Origin: Vreelandella sp042466685 | GTDB lineage: Bacteria; Pseudomonadota; Gammaproteobacteria; Pseudomonadales; Halomonadaceae | Direction: 5' to 3' | Assembly: GCF_042466685.1 (NCBI RefSeq) | Contig: NZ_CP170448.1 | Location: forward strand, 2,356,001-2,420,000 | Length of the DNA stretch: 64,000 nt | Shown: in pieces, positions 27,814 through 36,546 of the stretch | Numbering within the stretch: the first letter of the stretch is position 1 | How the letters are laid out: every line of letters starts with the position of its first letter | Made by a program: the position numbers and the translations under genes | The notes under the pieces: generated by a model | What the model was told of the DNA's origin: nothing | Databases searched by the model: none | The model's input: the letters and a program-made list of their open reading frames with translations, nothing else

Positions 27814-29121
27814 TTAGACGTAAAAGTCCAGATCCTCTTGGGCTTTCAGCAGATCGCGCATTTTGATGGGATCGTCACCAAAGAAGAAGATCAGACCCCA
27901 GTGTGTTCCGAAGGCGGACCGGTCAGGCACCGTCTCTTCAGCGGGTGCAACCAGTTCATGTGACTCGAAGTAAGGGTGATTAATCGTTTCTTCGGGCATT
28001 TCCAGCTTGCTCACCACACGACGGCGTGGATACACGCCAAAGCAGCCTGCATACCCCTTAGCATCGACAACTTCTTTGGGGAAGAAGGCAGCTACCTCCT
28101 CTTTGGTACTCTTCGGGTCGAACACCAGCATTGATGCCTGATAAGCGTTAAATCCGTAGGCCTTCTCAATCAGCTCAAACGCTTTAAAGCCGGGTGGGCG
28201 GTAAGCAACCTCGCCAAAGTACATTTCACCGTCAGCCGTTACGAAGTACTCGGGATGAATCAAGCCAAACTGGATATCGAAGGTTTTGATCAGCAATTCG
28301 ATCTGCTTGGTGATCGCATTGCGCCAGCTCTCGAGTTCTGCGGTTGCGGGTACAAATACCGAGTAGCCTAACGTCACATATTCCGAAATGTTCAGAAACT
28401 GAATTTTTCCATCGTGTATCCAGGCTTCAACGGCAAACTCCCAGCCGCTCAAGTGGCTTTCCATCAGCAGCGGATACTCTTCATCCGGGATGTTATCGAT
28501 CTCTTCTATCGTGCGAATCATGCGGTGGCCAAGACAACCGGCCTTGTCGAACGCTTTGACGTGAATCGGGTCATCCGGATCACCATCCAGTTTAAGCAAC
28601 GTCTGATTGACGCGCTTCATAAAGCGGACAATATCCTCTTTCTCGTGCGCCTCTTCGAATATCCCTACGCGGATACCACCCAACTGCGCGCGGCGCTTCA
28701 TCAACGCCTTGTCGCGGAACAGAATGGACTGCCCGAACATGCGTGGGCTGTCGAGGAGAACAGAGTTGATCGCGCCCGACCACTCAACGGTTTCTTCGAA
28801 CAGCGGGATGGCAACATCGACTCCCTCCTCCTTCAACCGTTCGGCAATTTCCATGGAGCGATCATTCAGTCGAATAAAGTCCCACGGAATGAAAGGAATA
28901 TTATTAGCGGCGCAGAAATCCGCTGCCCACTCGGGCGCTACAACGATGTAACGACGGTCAAATTTTTGCGCCGCCTTGATCGCATTGATGCTCCAGCCCA
29001 GTAGAGCGATATAACCTTTGTTTGGATCTTTAGGGGTCTCCGTGCCTTTGACCGAGTCCATTTCAGGATCACGCCAGGCCGCTATTGCTTCGGGCATTTG
29101 CTTTTCTGATGATATCGACAT
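27814..29121 (-). CDS. ATP-grasp ligase, substrate unknown
   Basis: A 435-residue ATP-grasp protein of the carboxylate-amine ligase type. A pre-ATP-grasp Rossmann-like region (IALLGWSINAIKAAQKF) precedes ATP-binding parts with LLKLDGDPDDP and LLMESHLSGWEFAVEAW, and the Mg2+-binding end FGLIHPEYFVTADGEMYFGEVAYRPPG, shown here by its Glu and Arg residues. Such enzymes join an acid to an amine through an acyl phosphate. The ATG at 29121 is preceded by GGAGGA. There are no neighbouring biosynthesis genes to name a substrate. Confidence 0.78.
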   Translation of the reverse strand: MSISSEKQMPEAIAAWRDPEMDSVKGTETPKDPNKGYIALLGWSINAIKAAQKFDRRYIVVAPEWAADFCAANNIPFIPWDFIRLNDRSMEIAERLKEEGVDVAIPLFEETVEWSGAINSVLLDSPRMFGQSILFRDKALMKRRAQLGGIRVGIFEEAHEKEDIVRFMKRVNQTLLKLDGDPDDPIHVKAFDKAGCLGHRMIRTIEEIDNIPDEEYPLLMESHLSGWEFAVEAWIHDGKIQFLNISEYVTLGYSVFVPATAELESWRNAITKQIELLIKTFDIQFGLIHPEYFVTADGEMYFGEVAYRPPGFKAFELIEKAYGFNAYQASMLVFDPKSTKEEVAAFFPKEVVDAKGYAGCFGVYPRRRVVSKLEMPEETINHPYFESHELVAPAEETVPDRSAFGTHWGLIFFFGDDPIKMRDLLKAQEDLDFYV

Positions 29122-29254
29122 TCGATGTCCTCCTTGCTGGTTGACCCAAAGTGACGGGGCTGAGATTGGAGCGCACCAAGTGAGCTGAGCCGCAGTCATT
29201 TGTGTTCAGGAGCGATTGAGCAAGCCAGCATTAGGAAAGTTTTTAGCGCACCCG

Positions 29255-29282
29255 TGTAACTAAGTTAGTCGATCCAGTTACA
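29255..29282. promoter_or_regulatory. Inverted repeat, candidate operator for the ATP-grasp gene
   Basis: TGTAACT and AGTTACA form a perfect 7-base inverted repeat with a 14-base spacer, about 134 bases upstream of the ATP-grasp start codon. The arm centres are 21 bases apart, two helical turns, as in dimeric repressor sites. The binding protein is unknown. Confidence 0.35.
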
Positions 29283-29486
29283 TATGGCAATTAATCTGTA
29301 GAGTTTCTGTTGAATAACTGTAGAAGTTATCTCGCTGATAGATGGGCATAATTTCTAAAGCGCTGTTGACCAACAGAACCACATACATCGAAAAAAATCA
29401 GAAGATCGAGCCCTTATTTACGCGTCTTCGATTAACCACCATCATGCTCAGCGGCGTCTTCGGGCAACCATTAAAATTCCACTGGC

Positions 29487-29547
29487 TTGATATGGATCAA
29501 GCTACGGCCACTTGCCTAGTGTTCTTAACTGGAAAGACGGCTATGAT
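29487..29547 (+). promoter_or_regulatory. Anr/FNR box and -10 element upstream of DUF2892 gene
   Basis: TTGATATGGATCAA (29487-29500) matches the FNR/Anr consensus at every conserved base. A TATGAT -10 element at 29542-29547 lies 48.5 bases from the box centre, almost the same geometry as at 22963. This predicts class I activation at low oxygen of the gene at 29649. Confidence 0.6.
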
Positions 29548-29648
29548 CGAAAGGCAATATGTTATTACGTTATTCCAAAAGTTAATAAAAGCCCTTAGAA
29601 CTAGCGCTTAAAACTAATGAACACCAAACTCAGCTTGAGGAGTACGCT

Positions 29649-29837
29649 ATGAGCCGCAACATCGGTGGTATCGATAAAATTTTACGCATCCTGGTGGGGA
29701 TTGTACTGATCGTACTGGCTCTAACAGGCACCATTGGCGTCTGGGGCTGGATCGGTGTACTGCCGTTAGCCACCGGGTTATTTAACTACTGTCCAGCCTA
29801 CAAGCTCTTCGGTCTCAATACCTGCAAGATTAAATAG
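29649..29837 (+). CDS. DUF2892 (YgaP-like) small membrane protein
   Basis: 62 residues, two hydrophobic helices. It carries the DUF2892 pattern: MSRNIGGIDKILRILVG at the start and LFNYCPAYKLFGLNTCK at the end, with two conserved Cys. In YgaP this unit is fused to a rhodanese; here it stands alone. GAGGAG lies 8 bases before the ATG. The Anr/FNR box upstream suggests low-oxygen expression. Confidence 0.9.
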   Translation: MSRNIGGIDKILRILVGIVLIVLALTGTIGVWGWIGVLPLATGLFNYCPAYKLFGLNTCKIK

Positions 29838-29943
29838 CGGCTCACACTCAGTGGCCTGCCGTTGCACAACGGGTGCTTAGCGTCCCAACCTCGGTTACTC
29901 TACACTTCTGTTTGCGCTCCATGACTGAAGGATAGCCGTACCT

Positions 29944-30885
29944 ATGTTGGGATTCCTGCAGGGATTTTCCTATGGCCTGTTTATGACCTGCCTGCCCTGG
30001 CTACTGGTCGGCCTGTTCAATCCTGGCTTGGCGGTTCCAGTGATGGCGCCCAGTCGCCTCCAGGTGATCGCCCGCTATTGCCTGGTAGTCCCTTCCATCA
30101 GCATGCTGCTGTGGCTGACCTCCCTATGGGGCGGGTTCAGCCCTAGCCTGTTTGGTTGGCTTACAGGCCTTGTCGCCATTCCTGTGGCACTTCCCGCCGA
30201 GCGAACGCTACGCGGCTGGCTCGCCCGCCGTCGCCAGCGTCGCCATGAGGCCCAAAGAGAAGCTGAAGCGCAGCGCCGCCGTGCTCAAGAGGAACGCAAT
30301 GCCTTTGAAGCGGGCGTCTTGGTGCTTGATCCCGCAAGACCACCCGAGGGAGCCAGCGATTTGGTTTTGGCCATGTGTCGGGTCAAGCAGCGCCTTCTCG
30401 ACGTCCAGCGCCCTGATCTAGCGATCCTCTCAGATCGGCTCTACAGCCGCTACCGGCACGTGATGGACGTGCTGGGTGAGCGGTTCCACACTGGCGAGCT
30501 GGCCTTCGAACGTTCGCAAGGCCTGGTCACTCAAGTGTGCTTTGGCGCGGTTGATACATTGACAACCATGGCCTCACAAGCACGTGGAGTGGTGAGTGTG
30601 GATGGCAACTACGTGAGAAGTCGGCTGGAGCGGGAGGGCAAACGGTTAAGCGATGAGGAACGAGGCGCCCTGGTGCGACGCCTTGATCTGCTTGTGGAGA
30701 CCGAACATAGCCTGAATAAGCTCTCCGCGCGCATCGAGTCCGCCCTGACCGTCCTTGACGATACCGCTGTTTCCATGGCGCGTATTGAGACGGCCCGACC
30801 CCAGGCATCGGTCACCACTGAGAAAGCGCTGGAGGATCTGCGCCTCTTTGTAGAAGGCGCCGATCGTTATGCCCGCAAAGAGTAA
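29944..30885 (+). CDS. XpaC-like protein (5-bromo-4-chloroindolyl phosphate hydrolysis family)
   Basis: 313 residues: an N-terminal region with two or three membrane helices, then a long basic coiled coil (RRRQRRHEAQREAEAQRRRAQEE region, about 97-125) and a helical C-terminal domain. XpaC proteins are almost always encoded beside TelA, as here. The name comes from an old phenotype; the true function is unknown, and a membrane partner for TelA is inferred. Confidence 0.8.
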   Translation: MLGFLQGFSYGLFMTCLPWLLVGLFNPGLAVPVMAPSRLQVIARYCLVVPSISMLLWLTSLWGGFSPSLFGWLTGLVAIPVALPAERTLRGWLARRRQRRHEAQREAEAQRRRAQEERNAFEAGVLVLDPARPPEGASDLVLAMCRVKQRLLDVQRPDLAILSDRLYSRYRHVMDVLGERFHTGELAFERSQGLVTQVCFGAVDTLTTMASQARGVVSVDGNYVRSRLEREGKRLSDEERGALVRRLDLLVETEHSLNKLSARIESALTVLDDTAVSMARIETARPQASVTTEKALEDLRLFVEGADRYARKE

Positions 30886-30989
30886 TCCAACCTTCATTGC
30901 CACCGCGTAGCTTTCTCTATATTTTTCGTTAATCGTTTACTTTGATAGCGCTTTTTAAATCGCTCATTTTAACAACTTGGGAGAACTCT

Positions 30990-32225
30990 ATGGCTCAGCA
31001 ACCTGATGACAGACGTCGCCTCTCCCTGCCTCCGGTGGACGAGATCGCTGACCAGTTGAAAGCCAGTCACTTCACAGCAAGCCAGGCCGATACCACCGCC
31101 CCTGACGAGCATGACATAGATCTTGAGATAGACCTTGAGATAGACCCTGAACTTGAAGCCATGGCTGACCGCTTTGTCGAGGATATCCTTGCCGAAGGAG
31201 ATGAGGAGTCTACCGTTCGCCAGCGCCGTACCGTAGACGAGATGGGGCTTGAGCTGCAACAGCAGGCAGCCCATCGCAGTGCCATGCTACAGACGCCGCT
31301 GCGCAAGCTGGCCCACCAGGGTGACGAAGGCGGGCCGGTCGCCAAGGCACTGACCGATTTGCGTGGACGCATGGAAGGGCTCGATCCCGCGCGCCACCGC
31401 TTGGCGCCGACCACCTTGGATCGCGTTCTGGCGGTCATCCCCGGTCTAGACAGTCGTCTCCAGCGCTACTTTCGCAAGTTTGAGAATACCCAACAAGCGC
31501 TGGACGCGATCATCGAAGATCTGGAAAGCGGCCGCGACATGCTACACCGTGACAACCTCACCTTGAACGATGACCAGCAGGCGTTAACTAAAATTTTAAG
31601 CGAGCTGAACCGCCAGATTGCCCTCGGCCGCATAATCGATCGCCGTCTGCAAGATGAGATCGCCACTCGCGATAGTGATGATCCGCGGCGTCACTTCCTA
31701 GAGGAGGAGTTGCTCTTTCCCCTTCGTCAGCGCATCGTCGACCTACAGCAGCAACTGGCTGTAAGTCAGCAAGGCGTGCTGGCGCTAGAGGTCATCATCC
31801 GCAACAACCGAGAATTAATGCGCGGCGTGGACAGAGCCATTAACGTCACCGTCTCGGCGCTCACCGTCGCGGTCACTGTGGCGATGGCGATGGCCAATCA
31901 GCGCTTAGTGCTGGATCGCATCGAAGCCCTTAACACCACCACAGCGCAGATGATTGGCGGCACCGCCAAAGCGCTGCGACAACAAGGCGTGGATATTCAG
32001 AAACGAGCCTCCTCCGCAATGCTCGACATGCAAGTGCTTGAGGAGGCGTTCGGTGAGGTAATGGGTGCCATTGACGATCTATCCAACTACAGGCAGGACG
32101 CCCTGCCCCGCCTGGATGAGCAAATCAACCGCATGGCGGCCCTGGCGAAGCAGGGAAATGCCTCCATTGAGCGTCTTCAAGAAGGTAACAAGTCGCAGCC
32201 TCAGGAGGGGCGCGACCCCAGTTGA
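30990..32225 (+). CDS. telA: Toxic anion resistance protein, TelA family
   Basis: A 411-residue, almost entirely helical cytosolic protein of the TelA/KlaA family, linked in other bacteria to tellurite and toxic-compound tolerance. An acidic N-terminus precedes the family core (GLDSRLQRYFRKFENTQQ, LEESGRDML region, LLFPLRQRIVDLQQQLAVSQQG, DRAINVTVSALTVAVTVA). The ATG at 30990 has GGGAG upstream. It is 104 bases downstream of the XpaC gene and probably co-transcribed. Confidence 0.87.
   Translation: MAQQPDDRRRLSLPPVDEIADQLKASHFTASQADTTAPDEHDIDLEIDLEIDPELEAMADRFVEDILAEGDEESTVRQRRTVDEMGLELQQQAAHRSAMLQTPLRKLAHQGDEGGPVAKALTDLRGRMEGLDPARHRLAPTTLDRVLAVIPGLDSRLQRYFRKFENTQQALDAIIEDLESGRDMLHRDNLTLNDDQQALTKILSELNRQIALGRIIDRRLQDEIATRDSDDPRRHFLEEELLFPLRQRIVDLQQQLAVSQQGVLALEVIIRNNRELMRGVDRAINVTVSALTVAVTVAMAMANQRLVLDRIEALNTTTAQMIGGTAKALRQQGVDIQKRASSAMLDMQVLEEAFGEVMGAIDDLSNYRQDALPRLDEQINRMAALAKQGNASIERLQEGNKSQPQEGRDPS
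31116..31151 (+). repeat. Three 12-base tandem repeats inside telA
   Basis: Three in-frame copies of ATAGA(C/T)C(T/C)TGA(G/A), encoding a D-L-E-I-type acidic stretch in the N-terminal region of TelA. The length may vary between strains without breaking the frame. Confidence 0.8.
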
Positions 32226-32241
32226 TTGTGGCAGCTTACAG

Positions 32242-32529
32242 CTATTTGAAACGATCAGAGGCGTCCCGGAAGGCTTTTCGCATTAGCTCCCAAGAGTCTT
32301 CCATACCTTGACGGACACTCTCCCAGGCCGCACCGCTGGCATGCTGGAGCTCTTCGAGCCTTTGCTGGGTTTCCGCCTGTCGCTTCTTGAGCCGCTCGAT
32401 GTCCTCTTGGTACTTCACCCTCGCCTCGTCACTCGCCTGACGAGCCTTGGCAGTCAGCTTGTCGATATCAGCATTCCACTCGTCGAGCCTAGCTTTCATT
32501 TCCTCAACAAACTCATCGCGTTGCCGCAT
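32242..32529 (-). CDS. Small coiled-coil protein, stress-response-like
   Basis: 95 residues, nearly all charged heptad-like helix (MKARLDEWNADIDKLTAKAR, ERLKKRQAETQQRLEEL), with a more aromatic C-terminus (WESVRQGMEDSWELMRKAF). It resembles the small helical proteins annotated as sll1863-type stress proteins. The ATG at 32529 has GAGGAG just upstream; longer frames exist but lack it. It is convergent with telA. Confidence 0.7.
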   Translation of the reverse strand: MRQRDEFVEEMKARLDEWNADIDKLTAKARQASDEARVKYQEDIERLKKRQAETQQRLEELQHASGAAWESVRQGMEDSWELMRKAFRDASDRFK

Positions 32530-32990
32530 GGCGTTCTCTCCTCGTGGTAACGGATATGATATGAACCTCTGTCTACTAAGACTAGCTGGAAACCTAGCCG
32601 AGTTCATGGTGTTAGTTTTAGCCGTTAAGTCAGGCGCAGGGAGCAAGCGGCCTGCTAGCGATACCGGCGCTTTAAATACGTCCTATTTAAATAGAGTCGC
32701 TTGGTGACTCTCCATCTGCATCTCAATTCCCTAAACAATTCTCTTCAACTGCTTAATGTTGCTTGTCCACTGAAACGTCCAATCTGGTCATATTAGCAGC
32801 AGATCAACCTGTCATTGCGAAGAAGACATCCCGAGAATATGTCAACACAAGGTAATTAAAAACTGTCATTCGCATCGACGAATATAACGACGGAAGCCCT
32901 TGTTAACAAAGGCTCCATGCACCAAGCCGCCAGGACTAATTAACGTTGGTAGCGTGGACTGACCCAAAACAAAACTTACAAGGTAAGCTC
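32530..32990. other. Intergenic region between divergent genes
   Basis: About 460 bases between the coiled-coil gene and the SDR gene. AT-rich patches such as TTTAAATA (twice near 32670-32692) are visible. I see no gene, strong hairpin or recognisable operator. Confidence 0.5.
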
Positions 32991-33794
32991 ATGGACAACA
33001 CTCGACTCAAAGGTAAAAACTGCCTGATTACCGGCGCCGCACGTGGCATGGGGGCCGCCGTTGCCGAACACTATGCTGCTCAAGGAGCAAAAGTTTGCGT
33101 GGCGGATATCAACCTTGAAGGGTGCGAAGAAGTTGCCGCACGTATCAAGGCAAACGGCGGCGACGCCATTGCGGTCAAACTCAATGTGACCGACCGAGCT
33201 GAAGTAACTGCCGCTGTTAAAGCCACTGTCGACGCCTTTGGCAGCTTGAACGTGATGGTCAATAATGCGGGCATCAACAAGCCATTGATGTTTCTCGATA
33301 TTACCGAGGAAAACTGGCACCAGATTATGGATGTTAACGCGTTGGGCTGCCTGCTTGGCATGCAGGAAGCCGCTAAGCAGATGATCAGCCAGGGTAAAGA
33401 CAACGGCCCTTACAAAATCATTAACGTTGGCTCGATTCTTTCTCGTCAGGCGTTTGACGATGTTGTCCCCTACTCTTGCAGCAAGCATGCGGTGCTGGCC
33501 ATGATCAACGGCGGCGCTAAAGCACTTGTGGATCACAATATTACCGTCAATGGCTATGGCCCCGGCGTAGTGCGCACTGAACTATGGGAACAGCTCGACA
33601 AAGATTTGGTTAGCATCGGCAAATTCGATAAGCAGGGACAGTCGATGGATGAACTTGCTGAGAAAATGATTCTAATGAAGCGTTACTCTTACCCTGAAGA
33701 TGTGGTTGGTACCGCTTCTTTCCTTGCAAGTCAGGAATCCGATTACATGACAGGCCAACTGCTTATGATCGATGGCGGCATGATCATGCAGTAG
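32991..33794 (+). CDS. Short-chain dehydrogenase/reductase
   Basis: A 267-residue classical SDR. The cofactor motif is TGAARGMGAAV, the structural motif is NNAGI, and the catalytic residues are Ser in NVGSIL and Tyr/Lys in YSCSKHAV. Asp in VADIN after the second strand favours NAD(H). It resembles acetoin/butanediol and polyol dehydrogenases. The ATG at 32991 has AAGGTAA upstream. It is convergent with the HTH-SBP regulator, and may belong functionally with the catabolic block on its right. Confidence 0.88.
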   Translation: MDNTRLKGKNCLITGAARGMGAAVAEHYAAQGAKVCVADINLEGCEEVAARIKANGGDAIAVKLNVTDRAEVTAAVKATVDAFGSLNVMVNNAGINKPLMFLDITEENWHQIMDVNALGCLLGMQEAAKQMISQGKDNGPYKIINVGSILSRQAFDDVVPYSCSKHAVLAMINGGAKALVDHNITVNGYGPGVVRTELWEQLDKDLVSIGKFDKQGQSMDELAEKMILMKRYSYPEDVVGTASFLASQESDYMTGQLLMIDGGMIMQ

Positions 33795-33810
33795 CTACCC
33801 GTGTTGATCG

Positions 33811-33847
33811 TCCCCATGTTTTACTCGTGCTTACTGGAACATGGGGA
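33811..33847. terminator. Hairpin between convergent SDR and regulator genes
   Basis: A perfect 10-base stem TCCCCATGTT / AACATGGGGA with a 17-base loop, 17 bases after the SDR stop. T-runs are weak on both sides. Confidence 0.5.
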
Positions 33848-33870
33848 TCGGTCATATTAGCGGCCGTTCT

Positions 33871-35652
33871 TCAATAAACTCCCCTGCTTCGCATTACTTT
33901 ATCGGCACGTTCCTGAGCAATAGAGAGCGCTTTTTTGATAGAGCGCCGTCCATCCAGCACGTCGAATATCTCATTCCCCGCGATGCTTATAATGTCCGTA
34001 ATTCCAGGTACAGGTGGGCGTGGCCAGGCCTGTAAAATGTCATTTTCTGCCATTTCGTTGACGATTTTAATCAGCGGCGATAATGCAGAGACCTCAGGAT
34101 CCTGGCTGACGCTAAAGCGAGGCGTTACCAGGCTGCCATTCATAATATAAAGTTTGGACATGCTGGCAGAGGTCAGGTGCTTGAGCGCCGTCCAGACTGC
34201 CTCAACTCGCTCTTCTGCCAAGTTAGCGGGAATGGCCAGGGCATAACCGCCGATGGGTGTTATAGCGCGACCGTGGTTGCCAATCGGATGGGGTAAGTAG
34301 CCCGTATTACCATACGCAGGTGAGTGCTTATCTAACTCAAACAGCGGTGCCAGAAGTGTATAGCAATAGGCCATACTGACTTCTCCTGAGGCGTACGATT
34401 TAGCCCGCTCGTACCAGGACATATTGAGAATATTAGGCGGCGAATATTTCAAAATATCCAGCATATATTCACAGGCTCGGTAAGCGGCATCTGAATCGAA
34501 CATAGGTCGCAGTTGCTCGCCCGTGGCTTGCTGAAAGTCATAACCGCCCTGGCAGATGGGAAGATTAAGCAGCGGCTGGCCGAACTTGGCCATAAGAAAA
34601 CTAAAGGTGTGCCCAAGGGGCGTTCCTCTCGCCGCATTCCAGGCAATGCCGTAACGCCCCTTGGCGGGGTTATGTAACTGCCTAGCCACTTTAACCAGCG
34701 CTTCTGTTGTGGTGGGAGGCGTTAACTGTGCCGCCTCGAAAATATCCTGGCGATAGCAAAGCAATTCAGGCGTTGTTTGAACCGGTATTCCGTACTGACT
34801 GCCTGCGTACCTGGAGCTCTGAATAGCCATTGGATGGAAATCAGAGAGATCATAATCATCGCGTTTGATTAACGCCTCGAGTGGCATAAGCACCCCACTC
34901 GCCGCTAGCTCACCAAACCAGGGTAGGTCACAGGCCACGATGTCATAGCGCGACTTAGCCAAACGAGCGTTGTCTAGAATCTCATCTAGCAAATTATCGA
35001 TGGATTTTGCCTTGTTACGAATTTCCAGTCCAAAAATCGATTCCAACTGACGCTTCAGGTTGTGCATAGCCATAAAGGTTGGGTCAGCGTGCGCTAGCAC
35101 ACGTAACCCGCCCTTCAGCTCCAGCCTTGCAGATAGCACGGCAGGGGTTGATATCACTCGTTCTGTTGATGAGGTACCAAGAAATATCTTATTGGCGGTG
35201 TCGGATGACGGGTCTATCCCGAACAACGGCCCAAGAAACCCTTTGATTCGCTCAGCGTAGCTTTCCCACTCCTGGATCATTTGGGCGGAAGGGTGCAACG
35301 AAACCGTTTTACCTGACTTAGTGCGTGGGCGTGAGATCAGCAAACCGCGCTGCATGATGCTTTCGATACCGCGCTTTGCCGTCCCATAGGTAAGGCCAGA
35401 GGCATCTGCCAATGATGTTGGGGTGGTTAATCTTCCCGCAAGATGATTGCGCATGACGTGCAGCAACATACGCATCTCGCGATAGCCCAGCGACATGGAA
35501 AGCGTGCTTTCAGTTTCGTCTTCGAATTTTTCAATGAAATCGATGAAGCGTGCAAACTCTGTATTAGAAATTTTTGAGGCGGGCATTTGCGACAGCTTAT
35601 CGTAAGGCCCTTCTGGTTTAGCCTCATTGATCTCAACGTGACCGTCTCTCAT
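33871..35652 (-). CDS. Winged-helix DNA-binding domain fused to an extracellular solute-binding-protein domain
   Basis: A 593-residue protein with no signal peptide. Residues about 50-125 look like a MarR/GntR-type winged helix (LADASGLTYGTAKRGIESIMQRGLL). From about 170 to 560 the sequence is a type-1 ABC solute-binding-protein fold: RVLAHADPTF, RYDIVACDLPWFGELAASGVLMPL, GSQYGIPVQTTPELLCYRQD, ITPIGGYALAIPAN. This suggests a cytosolic one-component regulator that binds a sugar-like ligand through a captured SBP domain. GGAG precedes the start. It lies near the ABC-importer catabolic operon, which may be its target. Confidence 0.82.
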   Translation of the reverse strand: MRDGHVEINEAKPEGPYDKLSQMPASKISNTEFARFIDFIEKFEDETESTLSMSLGYREMRMLLHVMRNHLAGRLTTPTSLADASGLTYGTAKRGIESIMQRGLLISRPRTKSGKTVSLHPSAQMIQEWESYAERIKGFLGPLFGIDPSSDTANKIFLGTSSTERVISTPAVLSARLELKGGLRVLAHADPTFMAMHNLKRQLESIFGLEIRNKAKSIDNLLDEILDNARLAKSRYDIVACDLPWFGELAASGVLMPLEALIKRDDYDLSDFHPMAIQSSRYAGSQYGIPVQTTPELLCYRQDIFEAAQLTPPTTTEALVKVARQLHNPAKGRYGIAWNAARGTPLGHTFSFLMAKFGQPLLNLPICQGGYDFQQATGEQLRPMFDSDAAYRACEYMLDILKYSPPNILNMSWYERAKSYASGEVSMAYCYTLLAPLFELDKHSPAYGNTGYLPHPIGNHGRAITPIGGYALAIPANLAEERVEAVWTALKHLTSASMSKLYIMNGSLVTPRFSVSQDPEVSALSPLIKIVNEMAENDILQAWPRPPVPGITDIISIAGNEIFDVLDGRRSIKKALSIAQERADKVMRSRGVY

Positions 35653-35690
35653 GACGACTCCAAAACATCACATAGCCATAAGGCTGACCA

Positions 35691-36428
35691 TCAGTCTATG
35701 CCGTCCATGATTAGCCGGATACCCAGCAAAATCAGTAAACACAGAATCACTCGGAAAAAAAGCTCACCATTGATGCGCTTCTGAATAACCAGCCCCAACC
35801 GAACCCCCAACCACGCAACAGGCATCAACAGCAGCGCTATCGTCAGGTTATCGATATTCACCAAGCCCAACAGGGTATAGGGAACCAGCTTCACCAAGTT
35901 AGTAATCGCTAGAAAGACAACGGCTGTAGCCAAAAATTGCTGCTTGGTTAATGGGCACTGTAGTAAGTAAAAGTTAAGCGGAGGACCGCCAGCATGGGCG
36001 ATAAAACTGGTAAACCCTGCCACCCCACCACACAAGCGCCCAACCCAGCCAGGCAGCCGCCTTCCGCGCAGCGGTTTGAACAATCCCCACAGGCCAAACA
36101 GCACTGAAAAAACACCCAGCACTAGTTTCAGTAGCGCCTCGTCAAACCAGCCATAGGTGAAATAGCCTATCGCCACCCCCAGCACCGCAGGTGGAAACAT
36201 AAGCCACAATAAACGATCAACCCGCTGCCGCCACCACGCCTTTAGACTAAACACATCCATCACTATCAACAGCGGCAGCATCACCGCCACTGCAAAGGTC
36301 GGGCTCGCTTTTAGTGAGATTAGCGGCACAGCCACCACGCCAACCCCACCGGCAAAACCCGACTTGGAAATCCCCGTGAGCAGCACCGCAATAATCATTA
36401 GCGCCACGAACACCCAGTCAATAATCAT
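35691..36428 (-). CDS. TauE/SafE family (DUF81) permease
   Basis: A 245-residue membrane protein with about eight helices. TauE/SafE family members export or take up sulfonates, sulfite or organic anions. Family features seen are a Gly-rich first repeat (GISKSGFAGGVGVVAVPLIS) and the second repeat (GGVAGFTSFIAHAGGPPLNFYLL). It is 38 bases upstream of the regulator gene on the same strand and separated from rutE by a hairpin. Confidence 0.87.
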   Translation of the reverse strand: MIIDWVFVALMIIAVLLTGISKSGFAGGVGVVAVPLISLKASPTFAVAVMLPLLIVMDVFSLKAWWRQRVDRLLWLMFPPAVLGVAIGYFTYGWFDEALLKLVLGVFSVLFGLWGLFKPLRGRRLPGWVGRLCGGVAGFTSFIAHAGGPPLNFYLLQCPLTKQQFLATAVVFLAITNLVKLVPYTLLGLVNIDNLTIALLLMPVAWLGVRLGLVIQKRINGELFFRVILCLLILLGIRLIMDGID

Positions 36429-36470
36429 TTGAAAGCCTTTTTAATGTTAAGCCGCGGCTCCACTCGTTAG

Positions 36471-36513
36471 GAGCGAAAAAGGGGCCATGACAGTCACGGC
36501 CCCCCTTCTCGCT
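36471..36513 (-). terminator. Hairpin at the end of the catabolic operon
   Basis: GAGCGAAAAAGGGGCC pairs with GGCCCCCCTTCTCGCT-type sequence across a short loop (36471-36486 with about 36498-36513). On the minus strand it follows the rutE-like gene by about 34 bases and separates it from tauE. Confidence 0.6.
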
Positions 36514-36546
36514 TAGGCAAACAATTAAGCGTAGCGATGCGAATGT

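Larger units (their letters stand above)
29122..29648. other. Intergenic region between divergent ATP-grasp and DUF2892 genes
   Basis: About 527 bases without a gene I trust. It holds an inverted repeat near the ATP-grasp side and an Anr/FNR box with a -10 element on the DUF2892 side, both listed separately. An open frame at 29342-29611 was rejected. Confidence 0.6.

Noticed and set aside
28414..29004. Plus-strand open frame (196 codons) inside the ATP-grasp gene
   Set aside because: Antisense to an intact, motif-bearing enzyme gene; no start context and no family features.
29342..29611. Open frame of 89 codons on the plus strand between the ATP-grasp and DUF2892 genes
   Set aside because: No ribosome-binding site, no protein-like pattern, and it runs through the Anr/FNR box and -10 element of the DUF2892 promoter.
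30990..32225. TelA as part of a tellurite-resistance ter operon
   Set aside because: No terZABCDE-like genes are nearby; the pair is the widespread XpaC-TelA type with uncertain function.
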